Shown here: positions 18,011-26,840 of the stretch, in pieces | Layout: every line of letters begins with the position of its first letter | Numbering within the stretch: position 1 is the stretch's first letter | Source: Sheuella amnicola | GTDB lineage: Bacteria; Pseudomonadota; Gammaproteobacteria; Burkholderiales; Burkholderiaceae_B | Length of the DNA stretch: 64,000 bases | Assembly: GCF_010499255.1 (NCBI RefSeq) | Contig: NZ_JAAGRN010000003.1 | Coordinates: forward strand, 1 to 64,000 | Direction of reading: 5' to 3' | Made by a program: the position numbers and the translations under genes | Notes under the pieces: generated by a model | Databases searched by the model: none | The model's input: only the letters and a program-made list of their open reading frames with translations | Told to the model about the DNA's origin: nothing

Positions 18011-19219
18011 ATGACTTTTCCAATCGCGGATCGACTTCAGGTCGTCAAACCCTCACCAAGCATGGCGGCAAAAGTCAGAGTAGATGCCTTGCGCGCAGCG
18101 GGTGTTGAAGTGATCGACTTCACGATCGGCGAACCCGACTTTCCGACCCCCGATCACATTGCTCAAGCCGGAATTACTGCAATCAATCAAGGCGTGACTC
18201 GATACACGGCATCAACCGGAACATTGGCTTTACGCCAGGCAATCGTTGATAAATTACGCAACGAAAACGGTCTGGACTACACAGTCGCAAATATCATCGT
18301 GGGTGGCGGTGCAAAACAGGTGATATTCAGTGCATTTGCCGCGACAATTAATCCTGGTGATGAAGTCATCGTGCCCGCGCCTTACTGGGTTTCCTATCCG
18401 GACATGGCGCTTCTGCATGGCGGACGTCCGGTCTTTGTAACGTGCCATCCTGCAAACGGATTCAAGCTCACCGCTCAAGCGCTCGAAAACGCAATCACGC
18501 CTCGCACACGCTGGCTTGTTCTGAACACGCCAAACAATCCGACCGGTGCGGTTTACACGCATGACGAACTCGTCGCCTTGGCCAAGGTTCTCGAAAAACA
18601 CCCGAATGTTTTGCTCATGACCGACGAAATATACGAGCATTTCGTCTATGAAGGCGTCAAGCACGCCTGTCCTGCTGCGGTAAGCAATGTTTTGCGCGAC
18701 CGAACCCTGCTGATCAATGGATTATCGAAGTCATATGCTTTCACTGGCTGGCGAATCGGATATGGCGCAGGTCCCGCCGATTTGATTAAGGCGATTAACC
18801 TACTGTTGTCACAAAGCACCTCGTGCGCCAGCGCCATCAGTCAAGCTGCGGCAGTTGTTGCTTTGAGCGGCCCCCAGGAGTGCGTAAGTCAAAACGTTTC
18901 GAACTATGAGATCAGGCGCAACCTAATCGTTAAACTTCTGAATGACATCCCCGGAATATCCTGCCTGAAACCGGATGGCGCATTTTATGTATTTCCCTCT
19001 GTGGAAGGTTTACTGGGACGCAAAACACCGGACGGCAAAAAATTGACCTCCGATATCGATGTGATGAATTATTTTCTGGATTCAGCCAAAGTAGCCACCA
19101 TCGACGGCACCTCCTATGGCTTATCGCCATATTTGAGACTCTCTTTTGCCACAAGCATCGAGACGATCGAAAGGGGCTGTCGTGCAATGGCTCAAGCGGT
19201 TCAATGTTGTACCGATTAA
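18011..19219 (+). CDS. Class I/II pyridoxal-phosphate aminotransferase (aspartate aminotransferase-like)
   Basis: 402-residue fold-type I aminotransferase. The PLP lysine is Lys240 in GLSKSYAFTGWRIGYGAGP. Other family markers are FTIGEPDFPTPDHI, VLNTPNNPTGAVY and the C-terminal arginine in PYLRLSFATS that binds the substrate carboxylate. It moves amino groups between an amino acid and 2-oxoglutarate or oxaloacetate in the cytoplasm. The amino-acid ABC importer genes follow 32 bases downstream on the same strand, suggesting the imported amino acid is its substrate. It is divergent from the LysR gene. Confidence 0.92.
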   Translation: MTFPIADRLQVVKPSPSMAAKVRVDALRAAGVEVIDFTIGEPDFPTPDHIAQAGITAINQGVTRYTASTGTLALRQAIVDKLRNENGLDYTVANIIVGGGAKQVIFSAFAATINPGDEVIVPAPYWVSYPDMALLHGGRPVFVTCHPANGFKLTAQALENAITPRTRWLVLNTPNNPTGAVYTHDELVALAKVLEKHPNVLLMTDEIYEHFVYEGVKHACPAAVSNVLRDRTLLINGLSKSYAFTGWRIGYGAGPADLIKAINLLLSQSTSCASAISQAAAVVALSGPQECVSQNVSNYEIRRNLIVKLLNDIPGISCLKPDGAFYVFPSVEGLLGRKTPDGKKLTSDIDVMNYFLDSAKVATIDGTSYGLSPYLRLSFATSIETIERGCRAMAQAVQCCTD

Positions 19220-19251
19220 CATTTGCAATTACCAAAGGAAAGGAGCATTAG

Positions 19252-20070
19252 ATGCGTAAATATGTACTTACGGCGGTCGCAGCCGTCACGATGTCTTTGA
19301 TCAGCCATGCCGCATTAGCTGATCAACTTGCTGATATCAAAAAGAAAGGCACTCTGGTCTGTGGCGTACTCGGCACGTCCGAACCTTTCAGCTTCCCAAA
19401 TCCGCAAACCCGTGAAATCCAAGGTTACGACGTTGATTTCTGTGCCGCCATCGCAAAAAGCCTGGGCGTCAAACTCGAGATCAAACCTGTCGCTGTCGCT
19501 GCACGCATACCTGAACTAGTCCAAGGGCGTATCGATGTGATTGCTGCCAACCTGGGTTGGACACCAGAGCGTGCAGAACAGATCGTTTACAGCGACTCCT
19601 ACTACGCCGCGCTTCAAAAAGCCGCTTCCAAGCGCAGTTCGAACTTCAAGTCCGCGGATGACCTGGCTGGAAAGCGCATCAGCTCGACCAAGGGATCCAC
19701 GTCAGAAGCAGCGATCAAAACAAAATACCCCACCGCCATTTCGGTCACATTCCAGGATCCACCCACCGCATTCCTGGCCATGCAACAAGGTAAAGCCGAT
19801 GCATTCGTCGTTTCCGAGATGATGCTGCTCAAGCTCAAACAGCAATCCGAGGCCACATCACCGATTGAAATCCTTGAACCGCAACTGGCCGACGAGAAAT
19901 GGGGCATCGGCATGCGTAAAGGCGAGACCGCACTGATCAACCATGTCAATAGCGTGTTGCAAAAGATGGAAGCTTCGCAAGAAGCGACAGAAATTTTCAA
20001 CAAGTGGATGGGTGACAAGACCGAGTTCAAAATGAAGCGCGGCTTCAAAATCGAACCGATCAAAGGCTAA
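19252..20070 (+). CDS. Amino-acid ABC transporter substrate-binding protein (family 3)
   Basis: 272-residue periplasmic binding protein of solute-binding family 3, with a clear Sec signal (hydrophobic core ~6-20, cleavage after ALA). The mature part starts DQLADIKKKGTLVCGVLG and has the family segment GYDVDFCAAIAKSLGVKLEI. It would bind a polar amino acid or a related compound. AAGGAG lies just before ATG 19252. It heads the transporter set completed by the permeases (20129, 20832) and ATPase (21608). Confidence 0.93.
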   Translation: MRKYVLTAVAAVTMSLISHAALADQLADIKKKGTLVCGVLGTSEPFSFPNPQTREIQGYDVDFCAAIAKSLGVKLEIKPVAVAARIPELVQGRIDVIAANLGWTPERAEQIVYSDSYYAALQKAASKRSSNFKSADDLAGKRISSTKGSTSEAAIKTKYPTAISVTFQDPPTAFLAMQQGKADAFVVSEMMLLKLKQQSEATSPIEILEPQLADEKWGIGMRKGETALINHVNSVLQKMEASQEATEIFNKWMGDKTEFKMKRGFKIEPIKG

Positions 20071-20128
20071 ATCCTTTCACGGTGATTCAAGTATATGAAT
20101 GCTTCACTCTTCAGCATGAAACGACGCT

Positions 20129-20827
20129 ATGAGCATTAATTTAGATTTTGGAATGCTGATGCGTTCGGACCACATCTCGGCAATTCTGTCCGGGGTGCGG
20201 GTCATGCTGGAGATGACGCTTCTGACGTGGTTGATCGCAATGGTTGTCGGCGTACTGTTGGCAACCTTGCGCATGACTAACTCTAAAATATTGCAATTCA
20301 TTGTTGCATCGTACGTCGAGTTTCATCAAAACGTACCCATGCTTGTGCATATTTTTCTCTGGTATTTCGGATTTCCTGCATTGCTGCCGATCGTGGCCCA
20401 ACAGTGGATCAACGGACACGACAGTGGCTTTTACTTTGCTTGCATCGCTGTCGGACTGGTCATGGCCGCCTACATTTCAGAGGCCCTGCGTGGTGGCATC
20501 CGATCGATTCCACACGCGCAATACGAGGCTTCTCGCGCGCTTGGCTTAAGCTACCTGCAAACAGCACGCAAGGTGATTTTTCCTCAAGCGTTTCGAATCG
20601 CTCTGCCACCAATGGTCAGCCATACGGTCTTACTGTTTAAAAATACCAGTTTAGCCATGGCAATCGGGGTAGCCGAACTGACTTATGTGACACGGGAAAT
20701 CGAAAACACGACATTCAAGACTTTTGAAATTTACCTGCTGTCCACCATGATTTACCTGGCCATATCACTCATGATCCTGGCTACCGGCAGTTGGCTCGAA
20801 GCGCGTTGGCGCCTGATTGAAAGGTGA
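20129..20827 (+). CDS. Amino-acid ABC transporter permease (HisMQ/GlnP type)
   Basis: 232-residue inner-membrane permease of the polar amino-acid family. Several membrane helices are visible. The EAA-type loop (YEASRALGLSYLQTARKVIFPQAF) is in the C-terminal half, as expected for docking to the ATPase. It ends five bases before the second permease start at 20832, so the two are probably co-translated and form the heterodimeric channel. Confidence 0.92.
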   Translation: MSINLDFGMLMRSDHISAILSGVRVMLEMTLLTWLIAMVVGVLLATLRMTNSKILQFIVASYVEFHQNVPMLVHIFLWYFGFPALLPIVAQQWINGHDSGFYFACIAVGLVMAAYISEALRGGIRSIPHAQYEASRALGLSYLQTARKVIFPQAFRIALPPMVSHTVLLFKNTSLAMAIGVAELTYVTREIENTTFKTFEIYLLSTMIYLAISLMILATGSWLEARWRLIER

Positions 20828-20831
20828 TCTG

Positions 20832-21572
20832 ATGCAAGATATCTTTACAATCCTGAAAGACAATGGCCTGCTGCTTTTAATCGGGCAATATCCTAATGGC
20901 CCTCTCGGCGGACTTGCCATCACCTTTCTGGTCTCGGTCCTCGGAATCAGCCTAGCGTTTCCTCTTAGCGTCTTAATGGCACTGGCCCTCACCAGCCCAA
21001 TCAAATGGGTTCGCAGACCTATTGTCACGATCGTATATTTCCTGCGAGGCGTCCCTCTGGTGATGCTGATTTTCTGGGTATATTTTCTTGTCCCGCTCAT
21101 CATCAAGCAACCGATCAGCGGTGTTGCGACAATGTTGATTACCCTGGTTTTCTATCAGGCGGCGTATCTTGCCGAAATCGTTCGCGCGGGCATTCAGGGT
21201 TTGCCGCGCGGGCAAACCGAGGCCGCTCGTGCCTGCGGTTTGTCTTATATGCAGACGATGCGCAAAGTGATTTTGCCCCAGGCGATCTACAACATGATTC
21301 CATCAATGATCAGCCAGTTTGTCTCCACCATTAAGGAAACATCGCTTGGCTATGTCATTAGCATGAATGAGCTGACTTTTGCAGCAAGCCAAGTTAACAA
21401 CACTTTACTGACCAAGCCATTTCAAGTGTTCTTAATTTTGGCGATGATTTATTTCGTTCTGTGCTTTTCGCTCACGACACTGGCTCGATATGTCGAAAAG
21501 CGGATTGCCCAAAAGCGTAAAGGCATCCGCCCAACCACGGCTCGGACTGATTCTCTCGCGACGGCAAACTAA
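20832..21572 (+). CDS. Amino-acid ABC transporter permease, second subunit
   Basis: 246-residue permease, partner of the preceding gene. The loop [20 protein letters not shown] matches the EAA motif, and [16 protein letters not shown] is a typical conserved helix of this family. The start at ATG 20832 is favoured by AAGGTG five bases upstream; a TTG at 20817 would overlap the previous gene. The C-terminus is a short basic tail ending in a low-complexity stretch. Confidence 0.92.
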   Translation: MQDIFTILKDNGLLLLIGQYPNGPLGGLAITFLVSVLGISLAFPLSVLMALALTSPIKWVRRPIVTIVYFLRGVPLVMLIFWVYFLVPLIIKQPISGVATMLITLVFYQAAYLAEIVRAGIQGLPRGQTEAARACGLSYMQTMRKVILPQAIYNMIPSMISQFVSTIKETSLGYVISMNELTFAASQVNNTLLTKPFQVFLILAMIYFVLCFSLTTLARYVEKRIAQKRKGIRPTTARTDSLATAN

Positions 21573-21607
21573 CCTACTCCTTCTTCATCCATATACCGGA
21601 ATACACC

Positions 21608-22354
21608 ATGTCGGCTTCGGACACCTTGATTAAATTTTCTGACGTCAATAAATGGTACGGGGAATACCATGCTTTGGCCGACATCAACGCCCATGTGCGT
21701 CGTGGTGAAGTCGTCGTCATTTGCGGTCCATCCGGTTCGGGCAAATCAACGCTGATCCGCACGGTCAACAGATTGGAAGAAATCCAGAAAGGAACCATCG
21801 AAATCGATGGCGAAGATATCCACCGCCCCGGTCTGGACATCAATAAATTCCGAAGCAAAATCGGATTTGTCTTCCAAAGTTTTAATCTTTTCCCTCATTT
21901 ATCTGTTGCCGAAAACATCATGCTGGCCCCAACGACGGTATTGAAACTGGGTAAAGCGCAATCACGTCAAAAAGCGCAGGAACTGCTTGAACGAGTAGGT
22001 CTTGGCAATAAAATCGATGCTTACCCTGGTCAATTATCCGGTGGGCAGCAACAGCGCGTGGCTATCGCGCGCGCTTTGGCCATGAATCCTCCTGCGATGC
22101 TGTTTGACGAACCCACCAGTGCACTTGATCCTGAAATGGTCGGAGAGGTCCTGCAAGTGATGAAAAGCTTAGCTCGAGAAGGCATGACCATGATGTGCGT
22201 CACACATGAAATGGGGTTTGCCCGGGAAGTTGCCGATCGAGTCTGGTTCATGGACCACGGCAAATTGGTCGAAGAAGGGACCCCTGAGTCGTTCTTTTCC
22301 AATCCAATAAGCGATCGAGCAAAGAAGTTTCTATCCGATCTACGATCCCACTGA
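21608..22354 (+). CDS. Amino-acid ABC transporter ATP-binding protein (GlnQ/HisP type)
   Basis: 248-residue ATPase energising the amino-acid importer. It has Walker A (GPSGSGKST), signature [15 protein letters not shown], Walker [16 protein letters not shown] and switch [13 protein letters not shown]. It is a short, single-domain protein without TOBE, as normal for the polar amino-acid family. It is the last gene of the transporter unit, 35 bases after the permease. Confidence 0.94.
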   Translation: MSASDTLIKFSDVNKWYGEYHALADINAHVRRGEVVVICGPSGSGKSTLIRTVNRLEEIQKGTIEIDGEDIHRPGLDINKFRSKIGFVFQSFNLFPHLSVAENIMLAPTTVLKLGKAQSRQKAQELLERVGLGNKIDAYPGQLSGGQQQRVAIARALAMNPPAMLFDEPTSALDPEMVGEVLQVMKSLAREGMTMMCVTHEMGFAREVADRVWFMDHGKLVEEGTPESFFSNPISDRAKKFLSDLRSH

Positions 22355-22453
22355 AACGAATTCACCTCCTTCATCATCCCTTAAAATATCCACGAAAATT
22401 GCCCGGCAATATCTATTGTCACGGGCGAAATGGATTTTTTGAGAACGCCTACG

Positions 22454-22948
22454 ATGATGAACCTCCCACCGCATCAACTCACGATGACCGTGTTGATGAC
22501 CCCCGATACCGCCAACTTCTCCGGCAATGTCCACGGGGGTACGATTCTTAAATTGCTCGACCAGGTTGCGTATGCCTGTGCCAGTCGTTACGCACGCAAA
22601 TATGTCGTCACGATGAGTGTGGATCAGGTGATTTTCAAGCAACCGATTCATGTCGGTGAGATGGTGCACTTTCTGGCTTCGGTGAATTACACCGGCAAGT
22701 CATCAATGGAGATCGGCATCAAAGTCATTGCCGAAAATATTCAGGATCAGGTGGTTCGCCACGTCAACAGCTGTTTTTTCACTATGGTTGCAGTGGACGA
22801 TAATCGCCAACCTGTAGAAGTTCCCGCGCTTAAACCATCGACTCCCGAAGAAATCAAACGCTTCGAGGCTGCGAAAGCGCGCAAGGCCTCCAGGCTAGCC
22901 TTACAAAACAAGACTGAAGATATTTTCAAACCAATTGACAAAACATAA
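22454..22948 (+). CDS. Acyl-CoA thioesterase (hotdog fold, YciA-like)
   Basis: About 164-residue single hotdog-domain thioesterase hydrolysing acyl-CoA to acid and CoA. The helix with NFSGNVHGGTILKLLDQVAYA is the family signature, carrying the conserved N-x-x-G-x-v-x-G-G segment. SVDQVIFKQPIHVGEMVHF is the central strand. A basic C-terminal helix follows. The start is uncertain: ATG 22454 (GAGAA upstream) or ATG 22430. A 7-bp hairpin (22399-22405 with 22422-22428) lies directly before the upstream candidate and would sit in the leader. It is monocistronic by spacing. Confidence 0.87.
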   Translation: MMNLPPHQLTMTVLMTPDTANFSGNVHGGTILKLLDQVAYACASRYARKYVVTMSVDQVIFKQPIHVGEMVHFLASVNYTGKSSMEIGIKVIAENIQDQVVRHVNSCFFTMVAVDDNRQPVEVPALKPSTPEEIKRFEAAKARKASRLALQNKTEDIFKPIDKT

Positions 22949-22995
22949 ATAAAGAAAAGTTCGCTTATCCGACAGAATAAAAATTAAGGCGCAAA

Positions 22996-23712
22996 TTGAG
23001 TAACTTAAATCGCGACATAAGAGAAAATAAAAAGCGAGCACTTACATCTGTTGTCGGTCTGACAACCCCTGTAGCCATGGGCTACATTCCACTAGGCGCC
23101 GTGTTCGGTTTTTTGTTCGTTCAGGCTGGCGGGGATGGCTGGATGGCCATTCTGGCAAGCATCATCGTCTATGCCGGCGCAACGCAATACATGATGATCC
23201 CCATGCTCGCTGCAGGCATGTCCGTAGCGACCATAGCTTTCGCGACACTCATCGTGAACTCCCGTCATATGTTCTATGGCCTGTCTTTGCTCAACAAGTT
23301 GCCTGAGCAACGATCACTGCGCTGGTATCTGATTTTTGCTCTTACAGACGAAACATATTCCGTTCTGACCACATTGCCAGAGGACACTCAACGCAAGCTC
23401 ATGGCACTGATTGCGATGCTGAACCAGGCCTGGTGGATCATCGGAACGACCATTGGCGTCATCCTGGGCGCACAATCGCGCATATCACTGTCCGGACTTG
23501 ACTTTTGTCTGACGGCTCTTTTTGCAGTGCTCACCGTAGAACAATGGCGAAAACGCACAAATAGCAGCCCCTTATGGATCGCACTGGGATCATATGCCAT
23601 AGCTTACGCACTCGCTCCAAAGCACGCACTTGTCATTTCCATCGGATTGAGCATAAGCGTCAATTTACTGATTCAGGCAAGAGTTGCACCCAATGCGGCA
23701 GGGTCGAAATAA
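22996..23712 (+). CDS. azlC: AzlC-family branched-chain amino-acid exporter, large subunit
   Basis: 238-residue membrane protein with about seven hydrophobic segments. It matches AzlC/YgaZ, the large subunit of the branched-chain amino-acid (valine/azaleucine) exporter (PVAMGYIPLGAVFGFLFVQA; NSRHMFYGLSL). The start appears to be TTG 22996, with TTAAGG upstream at good spacing; the next in-frame ATG (23077) would remove part of the first helix. Its stop overlaps the azlD start by one base (TAATG), so the two subunits are coupled. Confidence 0.9.
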   Translation: MSNLNRDIRENKKRALTSVVGLTTPVAMGYIPLGAVFGFLFVQAGGDGWMAILASIIVYAGATQYMMIPMLAAGMSVATIAFATLIVNSRHMFYGLSLLNKLPEQRSLRWYLIFALTDETYSVLTTLPEDTQRKLMALIAMLNQAWWIIGTTIGVILGAQSRISLSGLDFCLTALFAVLTVEQWRKRTNSSPLWIALGSYAIAYALAPKHALVISIGLSISVNLLIQARVAPNAAGSK

Positions 23713-24038
23713 TGGATCATTTTTACGTTGTTACCGTCATCTTCGCAATGGGTCTGGTTACATTCGCCCTACGTGCACTTCCGTTCATTGCGGCTCAATG
23801 GTTGCAAAAACACCCCATGATAGAACGCCTCGGGCAATCACTGCCCCTGGCGATCATGTCGCTTTTACTCATTCATTCCGTGATCGGGTCATCAAGCGAA
23901 CATGATGCCGGTCCGTGGTTCGAGCTGATCGCGATTACTTTGGTTGTACTTCTGCAGTGGTTTAGCAAAAACCCCTTGCTCAGCATTCTTGCGGGGACCG
24001 CCTTGTATGTGTTACTAAGAAATCTCGGCGTCCACTAA
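23712..24038 (+). CDS. azlD: AzlD-family small subunit of branched-chain amino-acid exporter
   Basis: 108-residue membrane protein with three to four helices. ALRALPFIAAQWLQ near residue 23 and the overall size fit AzlD/YgaH, the obligate partner of AzlC in exporting branched-chain amino acids. It starts one base inside the azlC stop codon. A strong TAAGGAGA for the next gene lies at its own end. Confidence 0.9.
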   Translation: MDHFYVVTVIFAMGLVTFALRALPFIAAQWLQKHPMIERLGQSLPLAIMSLLLIHSVIGSSSEHDAGPWFELIAITLVVLLQWFSKNPLLSILAGTALYVLLRNLGVH

Positions 24039-24050
24039 GGAGACAACAAA

Positions 24051-25355
24051 TTGAAAAAAATAATCGGAAGTCTGATCGGCGTTTTAACTCTGAGTTCGAG
24101 CTTGACTGTGCAAGCACAGCAGCCCACGGGACAGCAACCGGCAAAACAACAACAACCCCCCTTACCTATCGCTACACCTCAATCACAGGGATTTTCAGCC
24201 GAAGGAATCAAGCGAATCGATGCATTCATGAAGCAGGAGATTGCTAACAATCAGATGCCTGGTGCAGTATTGGCCGTAGCCAAAAACGGCAAACTCGTCA
24301 TTTATGAAGCTTACGGTTATCGAAACAAAGCGACGAGCACGCCGATGACCAAGGACACAATTTTTGAGTTGGCGTCCATGACAAAAATAATGACCGCCGT
24401 CAGCGCACTCACTTTTTATGAAGAAGGTAGCCTGACTCTAAAAAGTCCGGTCTCGCGTTGGTTTCCTCAATTCAAAAACATGAAAGTGGCCAAGGTTGCT
24501 GCCGATGGAACCATGACAACCGAAAATGCGAAAAATCAAATCACCATCCAGGATTTGATGCGCCACACAACGGGCCTAACCTATGGCGGTCGGGGCGACA
24601 CGCCTGTTCATAAACAATTTCCGGCTGGTTCGGTTGTATCTGCATTGACACTGACCGGTCCGGAATTCATGGAAAAGCTCTCCTCCGCCGCTCTACTTCA
24701 CGAACCCGGAACAGTCTGGAATTACGGTTTCGGGCTCGATGTGCTGGGCCTGATCCAAGAGAAAATGACCGGCAAGCCACTAGGTCAAATCATGCGTGAA
24801 CGCATATGGGACAAAGTAGGCATGGTCGACTCCGGCTTTGCCATTAACGATAAGAACCGAGACCGCTTCGCTCACCCATTGCCAACCGACCCCATTACAG
24901 GCAAGCCTCAGTCTATGGACATTTTGTCCAAGCCTCTTAAGTTCGATTGTGGGGGCGGTTGTGCATACGGAACTGCTGCCGACTATCTTCGTTTCGGTCA
25001 AATGCTGATCAACGGCGGGACGATCGATGGAAAACGAGTCTTAGGGCCTCAGACCGTCGCGTTCATGACATCAAACCACCTTGGTAAAGACATCAAAAAC
25101 GAGTTGACCGCCACGGAAGCCGGGCGCGCGGGTTACGGGTTCGGTCTAAGTGTCGCGGTTCGAATGGACAGAGGCATTGCGGCGATTAACGGCAACGTCG
25201 GTGACTACACCTGGAACGGAGCTTATGGCACGACCTTCTGGGCTGATCCGAAAGAGAAAATGGTTGTCGTGATGATGGCAGCGACCCCCGGCGAAATCCG
25301 CAAAGAATATCGTGAGCGGATTAATGCCTTGATCTACGGAGCGCTCGAAAAATAA
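24051..25355 (+). CDS. Secreted serine hydrolase, beta-lactamase/esterase family (class C-like)
   Basis: 434-residue serine hydrolase with an N-terminal signal peptide (LIGVLTLSSSLTVQAQ). Residues 24-40 are a Gln/Pro-rich linker. The catalytic S-x-x-K is SMTK (in ELASMTKIMTAVSAL). The class C YxN position appears altered (WNYGFGLDVLG). The family includes esterases, D-aminopeptidases and penicillin-binding-like proteins, so antibiotic resistance should not be assumed. The start is TTG 24051, supported by TAAGGAGA at 24036-24043. It probably acts in the periplasm. A terminator hairpin follows. Confidence 0.88.
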   Translation: MKKIIGSLIGVLTLSSSLTVQAQQPTGQQPAKQQQPPLPIATPQSQGFSAEGIKRIDAFMKQEIANNQMPGAVLAVAKNGKLVIYEAYGYRNKATSTPMTKDTIFELASMTKIMTAVSALTFYEEGSLTLKSPVSRWFPQFKNMKVAKVAADGTMTTENAKNQITIQDLMRHTTGLTYGGRGDTPVHKQFPAGSVVSALTLTGPEFMEKLSSAALLHEPGTVWNYGFGLDVLGLIQEKMTGKPLGQIMRERIWDKVGMVDSGFAINDKNRDRFAHPLPTDPITGKPQSMDILSKPLKFDCGGGCAYGTAADYLRFGQMLINGGTIDGKRVLGPQTVAFMTSNHLGKDIKNELTATEAGRAGYGFGLSVAVRMDRGIAAINGNVGDYTWNGAYGTTFWADPKEKMVVVMMAATPGEIRKEYRERINALIYGALEK

Positions 25356-25382
25356 TCCTGTCTGTTTTCGAACGACTCAACT

Positions 25383-25427
25383 CAATCCTGTGTGCAACAT
25401 TCATGTCGCATACAGGGTTGAACTTTT
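25383..25427 (+). terminator. Rho-independent terminator candidate between convergent genes
   Basis: CAATCCTGTGTGC (25383-25395) pairs with GCATACAGGGTTG (25408-25420), with two non-Watson-Crick positions and a 12-base loop. AACTTTT follows, so the element suits termination of the plus-strand serine hydrolase gene. It sits just at the end of the convergent ferric-reductase-like gene. Confidence 0.65.
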
Positions 25428-26763
25428 AGCGCATTTCGAATAATTCCTGATGAAACCGATTAGCCGGCAAGCCCGCAGCATTAAAATCAAGTCGTAGCGA
25501 TCGACCAAATTCAGATGGGCCACAAAACCAGACATCGGCCTGATTCCATTGGGCAACAAGTTCCATGATCCGATTCGCGTCCAAACGACCATCGCGCTGA
25601 CTAGTGATCACGTGCAATGTAACTCCTGCGACTTGGGCTTCGTTTTCGATCAGCTTAACTGCCTGGTCATCGAGCATCGAAGTGACGTAAAAAAGGTCGA
25701 TTTGTTTGCCATCCGGATTGCTCTGCAAATGTTGCAGTCTTGAAATAAAAGGCGTGATTCCGATACCCGCCCCAACCCAGATTTGCCTGGGTTGATTTCC
25801 GCGAAACGTGAATTGACCATAGGGGCCTTCGACTTTGACAACATCTCCAATATGAACCGATTTGGACAAGTTGCGCGTGTAATCGCCCAATGCCTTGATA
25901 ATGAACGTAATCTTCCCATCGTTCGCCCAAGCCGATGCAATGGTAAATGGATGCGCACCTTCTTGTTCATGTAGAGTCAGAAAAGCGAACTGTCCGGACC
26001 GATGGCCCGGCCAGCGATCCCTGAACTGAATATTGATCTCGGTCGTTTTCAACGCGTCGAAAGATCTGATTGAAGCCACTTCTCCAATCCGTTGACGATG
26101 TATGGCCACTTTTCGAAATAAAACCATAACCGCCCCATACACACCCGAAGCGAGCAAGACAGCCAACATGAGACCAACAGGGCTTTTCCAGTCGGAATAA
26201 TTCAGCAGAACAACCGAATGCCATGCCAATAATAGATAAACCAATGCAAGCAATCGATGTGTTTTAAAAAAATAGCGATAAGGGAACCACTTTACGAGCG
26301 CAATCACAATCAATATGATCGCGGCGTAAAACGACCACTCGCCCAAATCTTTTGCCAATCCCCGCTGTCCGGAAAAGAATTGCTGTAATAAATCCGGATC
26401 TGGGATCTTGCTCTTAGGCCCCTTAGGTTGCCGTTCGAGCAATCCAAGATTAGTTAACCATTTTGGACCTTTGATAATCAGCCAATGAGTGATCGCCAAA
26501 GTCAGTCCGGCGATACCCATCCATTTATGCAAGCGATACATCTTGTCCAAGCCGCCCAACGTCGATTCGAGCCAGCTTGGCCGCAGAGCCAACACCATCC
26601 CGACACTCATGACGCCAATGCCAAGCAATCCACTGTACTGGATCAGCAAGTCACGCCAAGCTCTGAAGTTATTTGTTTGATTAAAAGCATTCCAGTCCGT
26701 GACAATCCAAAATGCGCTAATGACAAACAGGACAAAAAATAAGCTGAGTTTGATATTTTTCAA
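25426..26763 (-). CDS. Ferric-reductase-like transmembrane flavocytochrome (FAD/NAD(P)H oxidoreductase)
   Basis: 445-residue protein. The N-terminal half has about six membrane helices with histidines that could bind haem (RLHKWMGIAGLTLAITHWL; KTHRLLALVYLLLAWHSVV). The C-terminal half has a FAD-binding barrel (HPFTIAS), GDVVKVEGPYGQFTF and an NAD(P)H-binding domain (IWVGAGIGITPFISRL). It would pass electrons from NAD(P)H across the membrane to iron or another acceptor. The start seems to be TTG (26761-26763) with no clear ribosome-binding site; no in-frame ATG precedes the first helix. It lies 77 bases downstream of the diguanylate cyclase on the same strand. Confidence 0.86.
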   Translation of the reverse strand: MKNIKLSLFFVLFVISAFWIVTDWNAFNQTNNFRAWRDLLIQYSGLLGIGVMSVGMVLALRPSWLESTLGGLDKMYRLHKWMGIAGLTLAITHWLIIKGPKWLTNLGLLERQPKGPKSKIPDPDLLQQFFSGQRGLAKDLGEWSFYAAIILIVIALVKWFPYRYFFKTHRLLALVYLLLAWHSVVLLNYSDWKSPVGLMLAVLLASGVYGAVMVLFRKVAIHRQRIGEVASIRSFDALKTTEINIQFRDRWPGHRSGQFAFLTLHEQEGAHPFTIASAWANDGKITFIIKALGDYTRNLSKSVHIGDVVKVEGPYGQFTFRGNQPRQIWVGAGIGITPFISRLQHLQSNPDGKQIDLFYVTSMLDDQAVKLIENEAQVAGVTLHVITSQRDGRLDANRIMELVAQWNQADVWFCGPSEFGRSLRLDFNAAGLPANRFHQELFEMR

Positions 26764-26840
26764 AATAAAAATGCAGAAATTCCATCGGCTTTGTTTTATG
26801 CCGAATCATTAAAAAAAAATCCACCGGATTGGAATTAATC

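Noticed and set aside
24051..25355. Reading the serine hydrolase as an AmpC-type antibiotic resistance gene
   Set aside because: The S-x-x-K motif is present, but the Y-x-N segment differs from AmpC, and the family mostly contains esterases and peptidases. Resistance is not supported by sequence.
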